Notes: generated from the sequence alone by a model not told the origin. A DNA stretch of 64,000 nucleotides from Paraburkholderia megapolitana (GCF_007556815.1 NZ_CP041745.1:4145001-4209000); one strand, 5' to 3'; shown: positions 1 to 8,777, counted from the first letter of the stretch. Numbers and translations are program-made.

Positions 1-469
1 CGCTTCCCATGTAGGCGCTGATCGCATACGGTGTACCGCCAACGATCCCTACCCGCACCGGATCGCTATCGATCTCTGCACCCGGTGACAGCACCACCGA
101 TGCCTTGCCAGCAAACGTCACCCGCACGTCCGTATCGGCGCGAACCGCAGCACCGCCGGCGGCCCGAGCAATCCGCATCCCCTCGATGACGAGTGGCGCG
201 TGCCCGTATTCATTACTCACGTGAACCCGCGCCGCCGCCCCCGACAAGGTCGGATAGACAATCTGCCGAACGGTCCGACCGGCTACCTCGGGGGCGCGGT
301 ACAGCGGCGGCAGGTCAGCTTGCTGTGGAATAGGCTGCAGTGCAGTCGCCCAGGCGGTCACCCAGTGCGCGGGGGCATCGGCGGCAAATGCGGAGGACGG
401 CGCGGAGGACAGCGTGGCAAACGGTAATAGCAACGCACCGCAGATTGCGGCCAGACGACGGAGGGTCAT
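1..469 (-). CDS. SGNH/GDSL-type secreted hydrolase, N-terminal part (runs off window)
   Basis: This minus-strand gene has its 5' end at 469 and continues past base 1, so only about 156 residues are visible. It starts with a signal peptide (basic MTLRRL, then a hydrophobic stretch ending near AFA-ADA). The mature N-terminus has the pattern WVTAWATA, then GRTVRQIV, VHVSNEYG and SDPVRVG, which is typical of the beta-rich leader of bacterial SGNH/GDSL esterases (family knowledge). The catalytic Ser and the Asp/His pair would lie outside the window, so activity cannot be judged. An in-frame ATG at 505 is an alternative start; I prefer 469 because it gives a clean signal peptide. Confidence 0.72.
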   Translation of the reverse strand, partial: MTLRRLAAICGALLLPFATLSSAPSSAFAADAPAHWVTAWATALQPIPQQADLPPLYRAPEVAGRTVRQIVYPTLSGAAARVHVSNEYGHAPLVIEGMRIARAAGGAAVRADTDVRVTFAGKASVVLSPGAEIDSDPVRVGIVGGTPYAISAYMGS

Positions 470-614
470 ACGAATAGTCGGGCAGGTAACGATGAAGCCG
501 GTCATTGTGCCCGAACCTTGCGCTCGAACCGCAACAAAGCAGCTCAACCCAGCTTCCCGGCGGTTGCCGCACAAGCGCCCGCAAGTCCCACGCTAACGCG
601 AGCGATCGCGTGCC

Positions 615-1598
615 CTATCCCGCCGACGTCGGCCTGATTTCCGCCGAAGGGAGACGGCCAACCTCACCACCAGCGGCATCGAGCGCGCCGGCGCAGGCAA
701 CCCTGATCCTCTCCTTCAGCCACTCGAGCGCCGGATCTCCGTCGCTATCGCGCCGCCACAGTAACTGAACCGGATACTCGCCGAGATCCATCGGTACGGG
801 GCAAACGGTAAGCGCCGCCATGCGAGCCAGCGCCGCGGCGGCATGACTCGGGAGCGTCACCACCGCCCGGACACCCGCGAGAAAAGCGGGCACCGCCGAA
901 AAGTGCGTCAGCGCCGTATGGACCACACGCTGCTTTCCCAGCGCGTTCAGCGCGGTGTCCACGATGCCGGAGCGTCCCGAGTACGAAACGAGCAGATGCG
1001 GCAACCGCAGGTAGTCGTCGACGGTGAGCGGCAGCGGGCAATCTAGCGCCTTCGCGTCCACCAGGCAGGCATACCCCGCGTCGCCGATGTGTTCCTGGGT
1101 AATCCACGCCCGGCGCACCGTCCCCGAAACCACAGCCAGATCGATCTCGCGGTCGTTCAGCATCTGCTCGACCGTGTGACGGTTGGTTTGCCTGAAGATC
1201 AACGACACATGTTCGCCCTCTTCGCGAACGAGCCGCGACAGACCCGGACCGATGGCGAGCTCGAAGTCGTCCGACATGCCGATCGAGAAGCTGCGCACCG
1301 TAGTGGCCGGATTGAAAGTCTGATGCTGCGTGAGCACCTGCCACAGATGCGCGACGCCGGACTCCAGTTGTTCGGCCATCGCCGACGCGCGCGGCGTCGG
1401 CTCCATCCCGCCGCGGGTGCGAACGAACAGTGCATCCCCGCATGTTTCCCTCAGACGCGCCAACGCCGCGCTCGTAGCGGCCTGACTGAGCGCCAGCCTG
1501 GACGCCGCTTTCGTGACGCTGCGTTCCTGCCACACCGCCAGAAACACAACCGAGAGGTTCAGATCCAGCTTCCGAATATCCACAATATTAATTTTCAT
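615..1598 (-). CDS. LysR-family transcriptional regulator (NodD/NahR-like), divergent from nitrilase
   Basis: The 327-residue protein has an N-terminal winged helix-turn-helix at about residues 10-67 (LDLNLSVVFLAV, then SVTKAASRLALSQAATSAAL and FVRTRGGMEPT). A periplasmic-binding-protein-like effector domain follows. The DLNL opening and the VRTRGGM... block are typical of the NodD/NahR subgroup, which usually senses aromatic or related small molecules. It is read away from the nitrilase at 1672 across a 73-base AT-rich gap, the classic layout for a LysR activator of its neighbour. The effector is unknown; a nitrile, an amide or the acid product would be natural candidates, by inference. Confidence 0.88.
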   Translation of the reverse strand: MKINIVDIRKLDLNLSVVFLAVWQERSVTKAASRLALSQAATSAALARLRETCGDALFVRTRGGMEPTPRASAMAEQLESGVAHLWQVLTQHQTFNPATTVRSFSIGMSDDFELAIGPGLSRLVREEGEHVSLIFRQTNRHTVEQMLNDREIDLAVVSGTVRRAWITQEHIGDAGYACLVDAKALDCPLPLTVDDYLRLPHLLVSYSGRSGIVDTALNALGKQRVVHTALTHFSAVPAFLAGVRAVVTLPSHAAAALARMAALTVCPVPMDLGEYPVQLLWRRDSDGDPALEWLKERIRVACAGALDAAGGEVGRLPSAEIRPTSAG

Positions 1599-1671
1599 CT
1601 TCCAAATAATTTGTTTGATGAATATTTCTCAGCATAGCAAACTGCGCCGCATCAATGGTCAGGAGGAATAC

Positions 1672-2700
1672 ATGGGCAAATATCAGGTAGCGGTCGTTCA
1701 GGCGGGCTCGCGGGTATTCGACACGGCGGCCACGCTCGATCGAATGGAAGCGCGGTGCCGCGAAGCCGCGCAAACCGGCGCGCAACTCATCGTCTTTCCC
1801 GAGGCCTATGTGGGCGGGTATCCGAAGGGACTCGATTTCGGCGCACGCGTCGGCATGCGCAGTGCCGAAGGGAGGAACGACTTCCTGCGCTACTGGCAAT
1901 CGGCAATCGAGGTGCCCGGTCCCGAAGTGGCTCGGATCGGCACGTTTGCGAAACAGGCGCAGGCGTACCTGGTCGCCGGGGTGATCGAGCGCGACGGGGC
2001 GACCTTGTATTGCACGATGCTGTACTGGGGCCCCGACGGCGCGCTGATGGACCGGCATCGCAAGCTGATGCCGACGGCGAGCGAGCGTCTGGTCTGGGGC
2101 ATGGGCGACGGCTCGACACTGCCTGTGCTCGATACCCCGCTCGGCAGGCTGGGCGGAGCGATTTGTTGGGAAAACTATATGCCGGCGTTGCGCATGACGA
2201 TGTACGCGAAAGGCATCGGCATCTGGTGCGCGCCGACCGTGGACGACCGCGACATGTGGCAAAGCTCGATGCGTCACATCGCCTATGAAGGACGCTGCTT
2301 TGTGCTGAGCGCTTGCCAGTATCTGACCCGCGACGGCTGCCCGCCCGACTACGCCGGTATTGCCGGGGACGCGCCCGACACGGTGTTGATCCGCGGCGGC
2401 AGCGTTATTGTTAGTCCGTTGGGCGAAGTGCTGGCCGGCCCTGTCTATGGCAAGGAAGCCATTCTCTCGGCCGAGATCGATACCGACGACATCGTGCGCG
2501 GCAAATTCGATCTCGACGTGACCGGACACTACGCGCGGCCCGACGTATTCGAGTTGAAGGTCGACACGCGTGCGCGCTCCGCGGTCAGCATTGGTGGGTC
2601 ACAGCATGCGATGAACTCGACACCCGCAGCAGCCCCCGCCGCCGGTATTAGTAGCGTGAGGGACGAGGCAGCGGGCGCCGATACATCCGCAGGAGCCTGA
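1672..2700 (+). CDS. Nitrilase (carbon-nitrogen hydrolase family)
   Basis: The 342-residue enzyme belongs to the nitrilase branch of the CN-hydrolase superfamily, which hydrolyses nitriles to carboxylic acids and ammonia. The full catalytic set is visible: Glu44 in VFPEAYVGGYPKG, Lys131 in HRKLMPT and Cys165 in GGAICWENYMP. The PKG after the Glu motif and CWENYMP are hallmarks of true nitrilases rather than amidases. ATG 1672 is chosen over upstream in-frame codons because AGGAGGA lies just before it. The last 35 or so residues are Ala/Ser-rich and disordered-looking. The LysR gene upstream is the likely regulator. Aliphatic versus arylacetonitrile preference cannot be read from the sequence. 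Confidence 0.93.
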   Translation: MGKYQVAVVQAGSRVFDTAATLDRMEARCREAAQTGAQLIVFPEAYVGGYPKGLDFGARVGMRSAEGRNDFLRYWQSAIEVPGPEVARIGTFAKQAQAYLVAGVIERDGATLYCTMLYWGPDGALMDRHRKLMPTASERLVWGMGDGSTLPVLDTPLGRLGGAICWENYMPALRMTMYAKGIGIWCAPTVDDRDMWQSSMRHIAYEGRCFVLSACQYLTRDGCPPDYAGIAGDAPDTVLIRGGSVIVSPLGEVLAGPVYGKEAILSAEIDTDDIVRGKFDLDVTGHYARPDVFELKVDTRARSAVSIGGSQHAMNSTPAAAPAAGISSVRDEAAGADTSAGA

Positions 2701-3020
2701 CACCGCCCCACGTTCACCGGACCGCAGAATTTCTCGCACAGCGGCTCGTCACGTCACGTCGCCGCTGATCCCGGTGAACCGTCGAAAGACACCCAACGGC
2801 TCGCCGATTCCGCTCGACGAGGAAGACCTGCCTGATACCGCGACACGCTCGTTCAAGATCCGCGGTGCGATCTGGCGTCTCTCAACGTCGACATCGGACG
2901 AATGTGACTGTGGCGGAGATTGATGCTGGAAACATGGCGGCTATACAAGTCGTCACGAACGTATGGGGAACCCCGACGCAATAGCGAACGCGGCGTCATT
3001 CGCCACGCATCGCTGGTCTG
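2701..3020. other. Gene-poor stretch downstream of nitrilase, probably decayed coding DNA
   Basis: No convincing intact gene is present. From about 2750 to 2922 the plus strand has an open frame with protein-like composition (SPLIPVNRRKTPNGSPIPL and on) that lacks a good start and ends at a TGA, so it may be a fragment of a lost gene. I do not recognise the family. Confidence 0.3.
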
Positions 3021-3128
3021 TTACACGTGTGGAACCACGCGCGCGACGAGCGAGAGCAGGAAAATCAGAACGGTGACGGACACCAGCAGGCACACGGTGA
3101 TCTGAATCAACCGCCAGAGCGTTTTCAT
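3021..3128 (-). CDS. Putative 35-residue single-pass membrane peptide
   Basis: A short ORF from ATG at 3128 to TAA at 3021 encodes a basic N-terminus (MKTLWRL), then a continuous hydrophobic segment of about 22 residues (ITVCLLVSVTVLIFLLSLVA) and a short tail ending VVPHV. This is the layout of a small inner-membrane protein. No clear ribosome binding site is visible, and the ORF begins just after a minus-strand terminator hairpin (3140-3164), so it would need readthrough or its own promoter. It could be chance; the hydrophobic run is its only support. Confidence 0.35.
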   Translation of the reverse strand: MKTLWRLIQITVCLLVSVTVLIFLLSLVARVVPHV

Positions 3129-3139
3129 GCGCTGAGTCC

Positions 3140-3164
3140 AAAAAAAGAGGCCGCGTGAGCGGCC
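3140..3164 (-). terminator. Rho-independent terminator, minus strand
   Basis: On the minus strand a perfect 6-bp stem GGCCGC/GCGGCC with loop TCAC is followed by TC and a run of seven T. It terminates leftward transcription. The only candidate upstream on that strand is the gene remnant at 3222-3314. Confidence 0.7.
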
Positions 3165-3221
3165 AGGAAGATCTGCTACAGGGGATTAACTGCAGGATAT
3201 GGTGGCTTTCTTAAACGCAGC

Positions 3222-3314
3222 TTAAGTCTGGTTGAAAGTCGCCGCTCCGAAGCAGTTCCAGGTTCCACCCGGATCGCAAGACATGGCGAATTCCCATTGG
3301 ACCGCGTACCCAGG
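3222..3314 (-). pseudogene. Possible C-terminal remnant of a lost gene
   Basis: On the minus strand an open stretch follows a TGA at 3315-3317 and reads PGYAVQWEFAMSC, then DPGGTWNCFGAATFNQT and a TAA. The aromatic- and Gly-rich composition looks like the C-terminus of a secreted enzyme or binding protein, and a terminator sits 58 bases downstream in the expected position. No upstream body of the gene is visible. I infer a deletion remnant. Translation from the internal ATG at 3284 would give a 20-residue peptide, which is the alternative. Confidence 0.3.
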
Positions 3315-3544
3315 TCAACGAATCGAACCTGTCACAATCGTCGCGAGCTCGTCACGAACGCAGTGATCCATTTCATCAAAGCGACAAGTGGACCAGTCCA
3401 TTCGAATAAAAATGGCACTTCCGAACGCCTCGGTCGTAGACGAACATCGGAGTTCGACATGACCGCAGTGTAGTTCCGTCACCGAATCCCCTCTGTACGC
3501 ACACCAGGTCACGCGACGATGACCGGTGGAATCTGGAGTTTCAC

Positions 3545-4183
3545 ATGTACATACCCGCGCACTTCGCTGTACCCGATGCAGAAGCGCTTCATCGCATGAT
3601 CCGGGAGCATCCGTTGGGCATTCTCATTGCCAATACACCGGGTGGCCTGGACGCCAATCACATTCCATTTGAACTCACGCCAGATGAAGGCGAACACGGC
3701 ACGCTTCGCGCCCACGTCGCGCGGTCGAACCCGGTCTGGCAGGAGGTGAAGGACGGCGACGAGGTCATGGTCGTGTTCCGTGGCGAAGAAGCGTACGTGT
3801 CGCCGACATGGTTCCCTAGCAAGCACGAGTTTCACAAACAGGTTCCGACCTGGAATTACAAGGTCGTCCACCTGCATGGAAAAATCCGCATCCGCGATGA
3901 CGAGCGGTTCGTGAGAGGCATGGTCGCGCGTCTGACGCGCACGCACGAAGCTTCCCTGCCGAAGCCCTGGAAAATGAGCGATGCGCCTGCTGACTACATC
4001 GACACGATGCTCAAGGCAATCGTCGGTATCGAAATCGAAGTCACGCGTATTACAGGCAAGTTCAAGCTCAGCCAGAACCGGGAACTGCGCGACCGTCTGA
4101 GCCTCGGAGAAGCGCTGAAGGCACAAGGCGACATAGCCATGGGGCAGGCTACGCTGGATGCAATCGGCGAGACAAAGGCATAA
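3545..4183 (+). CDS. PaiB-family FMN-binding negative transcriptional regulator
   Basis: The 212-residue protein matches the PaiB family, a split-barrel flavin-binding fold named after Bacillus PaiB. It begins MYIPAHFAVPD and contains LGILIANTPGGLDANHIPF, then VVFRGEEAYVSPTWFPSK and VPTWNYKVVHLHG, all highly conserved in this family. A C-terminal segment FKLSQNRELRD is also typical. A TGGAG ribosome binding site lies just upstream. The next gene, a flavoprotein reductase, begins 59 bases downstream in the same direction, so the two may be co-transcribed. Whether it acts as a regulator or as a flavin-dependent enzyme is not decided by sequence. Confidence 0.9.
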   Translation: MYIPAHFAVPDAEALHRMIREHPLGILIANTPGGLDANHIPFELTPDEGEHGTLRAHVARSNPVWQEVKDGDEVMVVFRGEEAYVSPTWFPSKHEFHKQVPTWNYKVVHLHGKIRIRDDERFVRGMVARLTRTHEASLPKPWKMSDAPADYIDTMLKAIVGIEIEVTRITGKFKLSQNRELRDRLSLGEALKAQGDIAMGQATLDAIGETKA

Positions 4184-4242
4184 CATCCGTCATCGACGTT
4201 TTTGCTGATCGTCAGGATGCAAATGCCAGAGGAGACCTGAGC

Positions 4243-5487
4243 GTGAATGGTGTGGTCATTATCGGTGCGGGACATAGCGGCGGGAAAGCGGCTCACGCGT
4301 TAAGAAAGCAAGGATGGAGCGGGCCGATCACCTTGATCGGCAATGAATCGCAGCCGCCCTACGACCGGCCGCCGCTGTCGAAGGCGGTGCTTCTTGGCAA
4401 GAAGACTGCCGATGCGTGCGAGTTCTGGCCCGCGCAATGGTATGTCGAGCAATCCGTCGAACTCGTGCTGGACCGGAACGTGACGGCGATAACGCGCTCG
4501 CAAAAGACCGTCACGCTCGACGACGGTCGAACGATCCCCTACGACCAGCTTCTGATTGCGACAGGCGCACGTGCGATCGCTCTGCCCGTGCCCGGCGCGA
4601 ACCTGCCCGGCGTCAGCCAGCTCCGCACCACCCGCGACGCCAGCCTGGTCGCTTCTTATCTGACCGCGGAAAACCGCATCGTAGTGATCGGAGCCGGATT
4701 CATCGGCCTGGAGGTTGCTGCGGCGGCGAGGGAACTCGGTTGCCACGTCACGGTACTTGAAGCCGCCCCGCATGCATTGACGAGAAGTCTTCCGGAAATC
4801 GTATCGGATGAACTGATCGGCATACATCGGGAACGTGGCGTCGATCTGCGCTTCGGTGTGTCCGTAGTTGCCATTGAGGGAACCGAGCGGGTAACGGCCG
4901 TACGTTTGTCGACGGGAGAATCGATACCTTGCGACCATGTCGTGTACGGCATCGGTGTGCGTCCCGATACGCACCTCGCTGAAGCAGCCGGTCTCGATGT
5001 CGACAACGGCGTGGTGGTCGGTCCAGATCTTCGCACCAGCGACCCGGCGATCTTCGCCTGCGGCGACGTGTGCGCTTTTACGAGTACACGGTACGGTCGG
5101 CCGTTGCGACTGGAAAGCTGGAAGAACGCCGAAGACCAGTCTGATCTCGTTGCGCGAAGCATGCTGGGCCAGCAAGTCGCATACGACCCGTTACCGTGGT
5201 TCTGGTCCAATCAATACGACGCCGTGTTGCAGATCGCCGGATTGCCGGCGTTGGGAAGCGTGACTGCTCAACGGAAGATCGGCGCCGGTCGAATCTTCTT
5301 TTCACTCGCCAACGACGGCACGTTGATCGGTGTCAGCGCGTTCGGACCTGTGCGAGACGTGGCGCTCACGATGCGCGTCGTCAAGGAATGGGTCCTGTCT
5401 GCCACGCCACTCTCCCCTGCACTACTGGCTGACGCGGATATCAAGCTCGACCACGTGGCCACCTTCGCAGCACCGTCACTGGCGTGA
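4243..5487 (+). CDS. FAD-dependent ferredoxin/rubredoxin reductase-type oxidoreductase
   Basis: This 414-residue flavoprotein has two Rossmann motifs: an FAD site at residues 4-20 (VVIIGAGHSGGKAA) and an NAD(P)H site near residue 146 (IVVIGAGFIGLEVAAAA). The second FAD motif is ADPAIFACGDVC-like (SDPAIFACGDVC). PYDRPPLSK and the C-terminal reductase domain place it with ferredoxin reductases that feed electrons to ring-hydroxylating oxygenases or cytochromes P450. Translation starts at GTG 4243 behind GAGGAGA. No ferredoxin, oxygenase or P450 gene is nearby, so its electron acceptor must be encoded elsewhere. It follows paiB and precedes a MocR-type regulator. Confidence 0.88.
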   Translation: MNGVVIIGAGHSGGKAAHALRKQGWSGPITLIGNESQPPYDRPPLSKAVLLGKKTADACEFWPAQWYVEQSVELVLDRNVTAITRSQKTVTLDDGRTIPYDQLLIATGARAIALPVPGANLPGVSQLRTTRDASLVASYLTAENRIVVIGAGFIGLEVAAAARELGCHVTVLEAAPHALTRSLPEIVSDELIGIHRERGVDLRFGVSVVAIEGTERVTAVRLSTGESIPCDHVVYGIGVRPDTHLAEAAGLDVDNGVVVGPDLRTSDPAIFACGDVCAFTSTRYGRPLRLESWKNAEDQSDLVARSMLGQQVAYDPLPWFWSNQYDAVLQIAGLPALGSVTAQRKIGAGRIFFSLANDGTLIGVSAFGPVRDVALTMRVVKEWVLSATPLSPALLADADIKLDHVATFAAPSLA

Positions 5488-5575
5488 TTTGATTGTGCGC
5501 TGAAGCCAGCCGGCGCGGACGCGCCGTCAGCGTGAGGTCGCTCCGACACGACCGTATCCATAATGGACCGGACTC

Positions 5576-7093
5576 GTGATGACGGTTTATGCAAGCGGTA
5601 CGGTCATGTCCAGGAAAACAAATTCCGTCGATGCCCCCGTGCTCGGCGCCATCGACAAAAGCGCCGGCCGGATCGGCGAGCAGCTCGCGCGCATGCTGCG
5701 CGATGCGATCACGCGCGGCGAGCTGAAACCCGGGGAGCGTCTGCCGTCTACGCGCACGCTCGCCAGTTCGCTGGATGTGGCGCGCGGTACCGTCACCGAC
5801 GTGTTCGGACAACTGGTGGCGGAGGGATATCTCGAGGCACGCATGGGCGCTGGCACGCTCGTATCGCAAACCTGGGCGGAGCCGGAATGGCGCGACAGGC
5901 CGACCGGTTTCGAAACAACGACACCCGACGATCCGATCCCGTTGCCGCCCAACATCGAACGCTATGCGGCGGTGGTCAAGGCGATGTCGCCGCTTCCGCC
6001 CGTGCCTTTTTCGATCGCGGTGCCGCGCGGCGACGTAGCGCTCGACGACACCTGGCGACGCTTGAGCAATCGCGTGCGCGCGACGCAAGCAGCCGCACCG
6101 ACCACTTACGGAGACCCCGCCGGACTGCGCTCGCTGCGCGAAGCCGTCGCCGACTACGCGCGAAAGTCGAGAGCGGTGACGTGTACCGCCGACAACGTGA
6201 TCATCATGAGCGGCACGCAGCAGGGGCTATATGTCTCGGCACGCGTTCTGCTGTCTCATGGCGATGTCGCATGGGCGGAAAACCCGGCATATCCTGGACT
6301 GACGGCAGTTCTGGACGATGCACAGACCAGACTGTTTCGTGTGCCGGTAGACAGTAACGGTATGGATCTCACGCATGCGATCGCCAGGTTTCCGGCCGCC
6401 CGGGCGATTTTCGTGACGCCTTCGCATCAATATCCGCTTGGCATGCCGCTGAGTATGGCGCGGCGTGCAGCGCTGCTGAGATGGGCGCGGGAAAGCGGTG
6501 CGTGGGTCATCGAGGACGATTACGACAGCGAACTGCGCTACGCCGGCCATCCGTTCCCGTCGATGCAAGGACTCGATCCCGCGCGGGTCATCTATCTTGG
6601 GACCTTCAGCAAGGTGTTGGCTCCGTCGCTCAGACTCGGTTATGCGATCGTGCCGCCCGCTCTTGTCGATGCATTCATTGGTGCGCGCGCACTGATGGAC
6701 CGGCATTCGCCGCTGGCCGATCAGCACGTAATCGCAGCGTTCATGAGAGATGGCTACTTCGAGACGCATGTTCGCCGCATCCGTGGAGTCTATGCGGAAC
6801 GACGTGCAACGCTACTCGCTGAGCTTCAGCGTCAGATTCCCGCTATCGAGGTTCAACCGAGCGATCAGGGGATGCATGTGCTCGCCTGGTTACCTGCCTA
6901 TATCGACGACAAGCAAGTAGAAGCAGCCGCCGCGGCTTCAGGTATTGCGGTTCGGGCGATTTCTTCCATGTACGACGGACCTGCGCCGCGACCGGGACTC
7001 ATGCTGGGTTTCGGCGGACATTCGGTCGAGCAATTGAGCGAGGCTGCTGGCCGCCTGCGGGATGTCATCGAGCAGGTCGCTCAGTTGCGTTAG
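5576..7093 (+). CDS. MocR/PdxR-type GntR regulator with aminotransferase-like domain
   Basis: The 505-residue protein fuses an N-terminal GntR winged helix (about residues 25-100, RIGEQLARMLRDAITRGELK and then LPSTRTLA) to a fold-type I aminotransferase domain. The PLP lysine is visible as Lys346 in GTFSKVLAPSLRLGY, preceded by the VIEDDYDSELRY block. MocR proteins bind PLP or its amino-acid adducts and usually control an adjacent gene. Here there is no divergent partner; the nearest upstream genes are the flavoprotein and paiB on the same strand. An in-frame ATG at 5606 is an alternative start that shortens the protein by ten residues. Confidence 0.9.
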   Translation: MMTVYASGTVMSRKTNSVDAPVLGAIDKSAGRIGEQLARMLRDAITRGELKPGERLPSTRTLASSLDVARGTVTDVFGQLVAEGYLEARMGAGTLVSQTWAEPEWRDRPTGFETTTPDDPIPLPPNIERYAAVVKAMSPLPPVPFSIAVPRGDVALDDTWRRLSNRVRATQAAAPTTYGDPAGLRSLREAVADYARKSRAVTCTADNVIIMSGTQQGLYVSARVLLSHGDVAWAENPAYPGLTAVLDDAQTRLFRVPVDSNGMDLTHAIARFPAARAIFVTPSHQYPLGMPLSMARRAALLRWARESGAWVIEDDYDSELRYAGHPFPSMQGLDPARVIYLGTFSKVLAPSLRLGYAIVPPALVDAFIGARALMDRHSPLADQHVIAAFMRDGYFETHVRRIRGVYAERRATLLAELQRQIPAIEVQPSDQGMHVLAWLPAYIDDKQVEAAAAASGIAVRAISSMYDGPAPRPGLMLGFGGHSVEQLSEAAGRLRDVIEQVAQLR

Positions 7094-7171
7094 AAAACGC
7101 TGGGGTTGATTGGGCTTCGGTCTTGGCTTCGGTCGTGATCACCGGGACGAACCGACAATACGCCGACTGAC

Positions 7172-7606
7172 CTACGAGTCATCGTCATCATCAAGAGGAT
7201 GATCGAGCAGCTTGCCCAGGATTTCGAGCAGCGTCGTCTGCTCCTCATCGTCCAGAGGAGCAAATGAAGCCTCCAGCACCGCCCGCATGACCTCCTTCCC
7301 CTCCGCCAGCATCGCTTTCCCGCTAGCGGTCAGATGATGGGCATTAGCACGCCCAAGGCCGGCCTCCCGTTCGATGAAACCCAGCCGCAACAACCGGGTG
7401 GTCAGCGTGCCGAAAGCCTGATCGGAGTTGAAGGTCAATTCCGCTAGCCGATGGGCATTGCTGCCGGGATTGCGATCGATTTCGCGCAACGCATTCCACT
7501 GGACCAGGCTCACGCCAAGACGCTGCAATCGGTCGTCCAGTACACGGTGATGGCGCGACTGAACCTTCTTGATAGCCAGCCCAAGTTCTTCGAGTTGTGT
7601 TGACAT
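7172..7606 (-). CDS. MarR-family transcriptional regulator
   Basis: The 144-residue protein has a MarR winged helix: LAELTFNSDQAFGTLTTRLL is the recognition region and IEREAGLGRANAHHLTASG the wing. The tail ends in an acidic run of Asp. It is divergent from the alpha/beta hydrolase at 7657, and its start codon overlaps a perfect palindrome at 7605-7622, consistent with autorepression and control of the hydrolase. The ligand is unknown; many MarR proteins respond to phenolics or oxidants. Confidence 0.88.
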   Translation of the reverse strand: MSTQLEELGLAIKKVQSRHHRVLDDRLQRLGVSLVQWNALREIDRNPGSNAHRLAELTFNSDQAFGTLTTRLLRLGFIEREAGLGRANAHHLTASGKAMLAEGKEVMRAVLEASFAPLDDEEQTTLLEILGKLLDHPLDDDDDS

Positions 7607-7622
7607 ATAAATATGTTTATAT
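7605..7622. promoter_or_regulatory. Probable MarR operator between divergent genes
   Basis: The sequence ATATAAATATGTTTATAT is an inverted repeat with 7-base half-sites (ATATAAA/TTTATAT) around a 4-base centre. It overlaps the ATG of the MarR gene and lies 35 bases before the hydrolase start. The length and symmetry fit a MarR dimer site. Confidence 0.55.
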
Positions 7623-7656
7623 AACTATGCTGACACACATGAACGAGGGTATCACC

Positions 7657-8457
7657 ATGACGATCGGCAATCAAACTGTGCCTCTCTTTGCGGAAACACT
7701 GCCTCTGGCAATCTCCGATCAGGGTAGCGGGCGAATTTTCCTCCTTCTGCATGGCGGCGCCGGCCCAGATTCGATGTCCGGGCTGGCCCGTGCCCTCTCC
7801 GGAAACGGACGGGCGATCGTTCCGACGCACCCCGGGTTTTCGGGTCAGCCGCAGCCCGAGTGGTTCCATCATGTCGACGATCTCGCGCTTGCCTACCTGG
7901 CCCTGCTCGATCAGGTGGACGCCCGCGATGTGATTCTGGTGGGCAATTCGTTCGGCGGCTGGATCGCAGCGGAAATGGCGCTGCGCAATTCGCCTCGCGT
8001 GGCCGGGCTCGTTCTTCTCTGTGCAGCAGGGATCGATGCGGCACCGGACGGTCGGCCGATCCTGAACCCACTCACATTGCCGCCAGCCGACAGAGCGGCA
8101 TTTGCATTCCACGACCCCAGGCAATTTGCCGTGGTGCCCGCCACCCCGGAGGGCCTGGCGATGATGGCCTCGAATCAGAAAGCGATGCTGTCCTACTCGG
8201 GCGAAGCATTCATGCATGACCCGACACTGCGGGCGCGGCTCGCGGGAATTGCCGTTCCTTCGATGGTGATCTGGGGCGAGAGCGACCGGATTATCGATGT
8301 CGAGTATGGACGCCGCTACGCAGACAGCATCCCCGGTGCTCGTTTTGAAGTCGTCGCGGAAGCGGGGCACTTTCCACATATCGAGAAGCTGGATCGGGTG
8401 GTGAGTCTGATTGGCGATCTTGTGGATGCCGGCAAGGCGTACGGCAACCGGATGTAA
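7657..8457 (+). CDS. Alpha/beta hydrolase
   Basis: The 266-residue protein shows the alpha/beta hydrolase fold: oxyanion region LLLHGGAGPDS near residue 30, nucleophile elbow VGNSFGGWIAAEMAL (Ser in GNSFGG, residue 98), acid near WGESDRIID, and catalytic His in AEAGHFPHIEK near the C-terminus. It is cytoplasmic, with no signal peptide. Among in-frame starts (7627, 7639, 7657) I chose ATG 7657 because GAGGG precedes it at good spacing and the family homology begins there. The divergent MarR gene is the probable regulator. The substrate is unknown; esterase or C-C hydrolase are both possible. Confidence 0.85.
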   Translation: MTIGNQTVPLFAETLPLAISDQGSGRIFLLLHGGAGPDSMSGLARALSGNGRAIVPTHPGFSGQPQPEWFHHVDDLALAYLALLDQVDARDVILVGNSFGGWIAAEMALRNSPRVAGLVLLCAAGIDAAPDGRPILNPLTLPPADRAAFAFHDPRQFAVVPATPEGLAMMASNQKAMLSYSGEAFMHDPTLRARLAGIAVPSMVIWGESDRIIDVEYGRRYADSIPGARFEVVAEAGHFPHIEKLDRVVSLIGDLVDAGKAYGNRM

Positions 8458-8777
8458 CGACTCGATAGCATCAAGGTGGTAATTCGAAGCCCCAGCGCTT
8501 CGACAGATCCGGGCGTCATGTTCACGCTGCGAGCCCTGCCAGGCAGCAGCAATCTCATTGATTCTCACCAGCCCCCAAACCAACTGGTCCCCTTCCGTTC
8601 CCTGGTCGTCTTTAGCTAAACAAACGATGCACGGCAACTGCGCCTTGAGAGCGCGGCCGTCCATCGGGTTGCGCCTGCGACTTACGAAGCAGGCGCGGCG
8701 ACAGCTGCTCCAGCTGAAACCAGCTTACGAATGAAAGATGTTCCGAACAGTCGGTTTTTATCAGGGGAATCACGTCA
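8458..8777. other. Gap of about 320 bases before the S10 peptidase gene
   Basis: No intact gene is seen. On the minus strand 8467-8664 is open and reads like protein (ALKAQLPCIVCLAKDDQ, then LVWGLVRINEIAAAW), but the frame runs antisense into the hydrolase gene without its own stop. It may be a gene remnant or chance. The last 40 bases should contain the promoter and ribosome binding site (AGGGGA) of the peptidase gene. Confidence 0.3.

Noticed and set aside
1594..1622. TTCATC/GATGAA inverted repeat in the LysR-nitrilase gap as a LysR box
   Set aside because: It lacks the T-N11-A layout and its 17-base spacing is not typical; the region is AT-rich enough to give such repeats by chance.
3300..3350. 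tRNA-like GTTCGATTC on the minus strand
   Set aside because: The bases around it do not form a T-arm stem, and no acceptor or anticodon arm is present.
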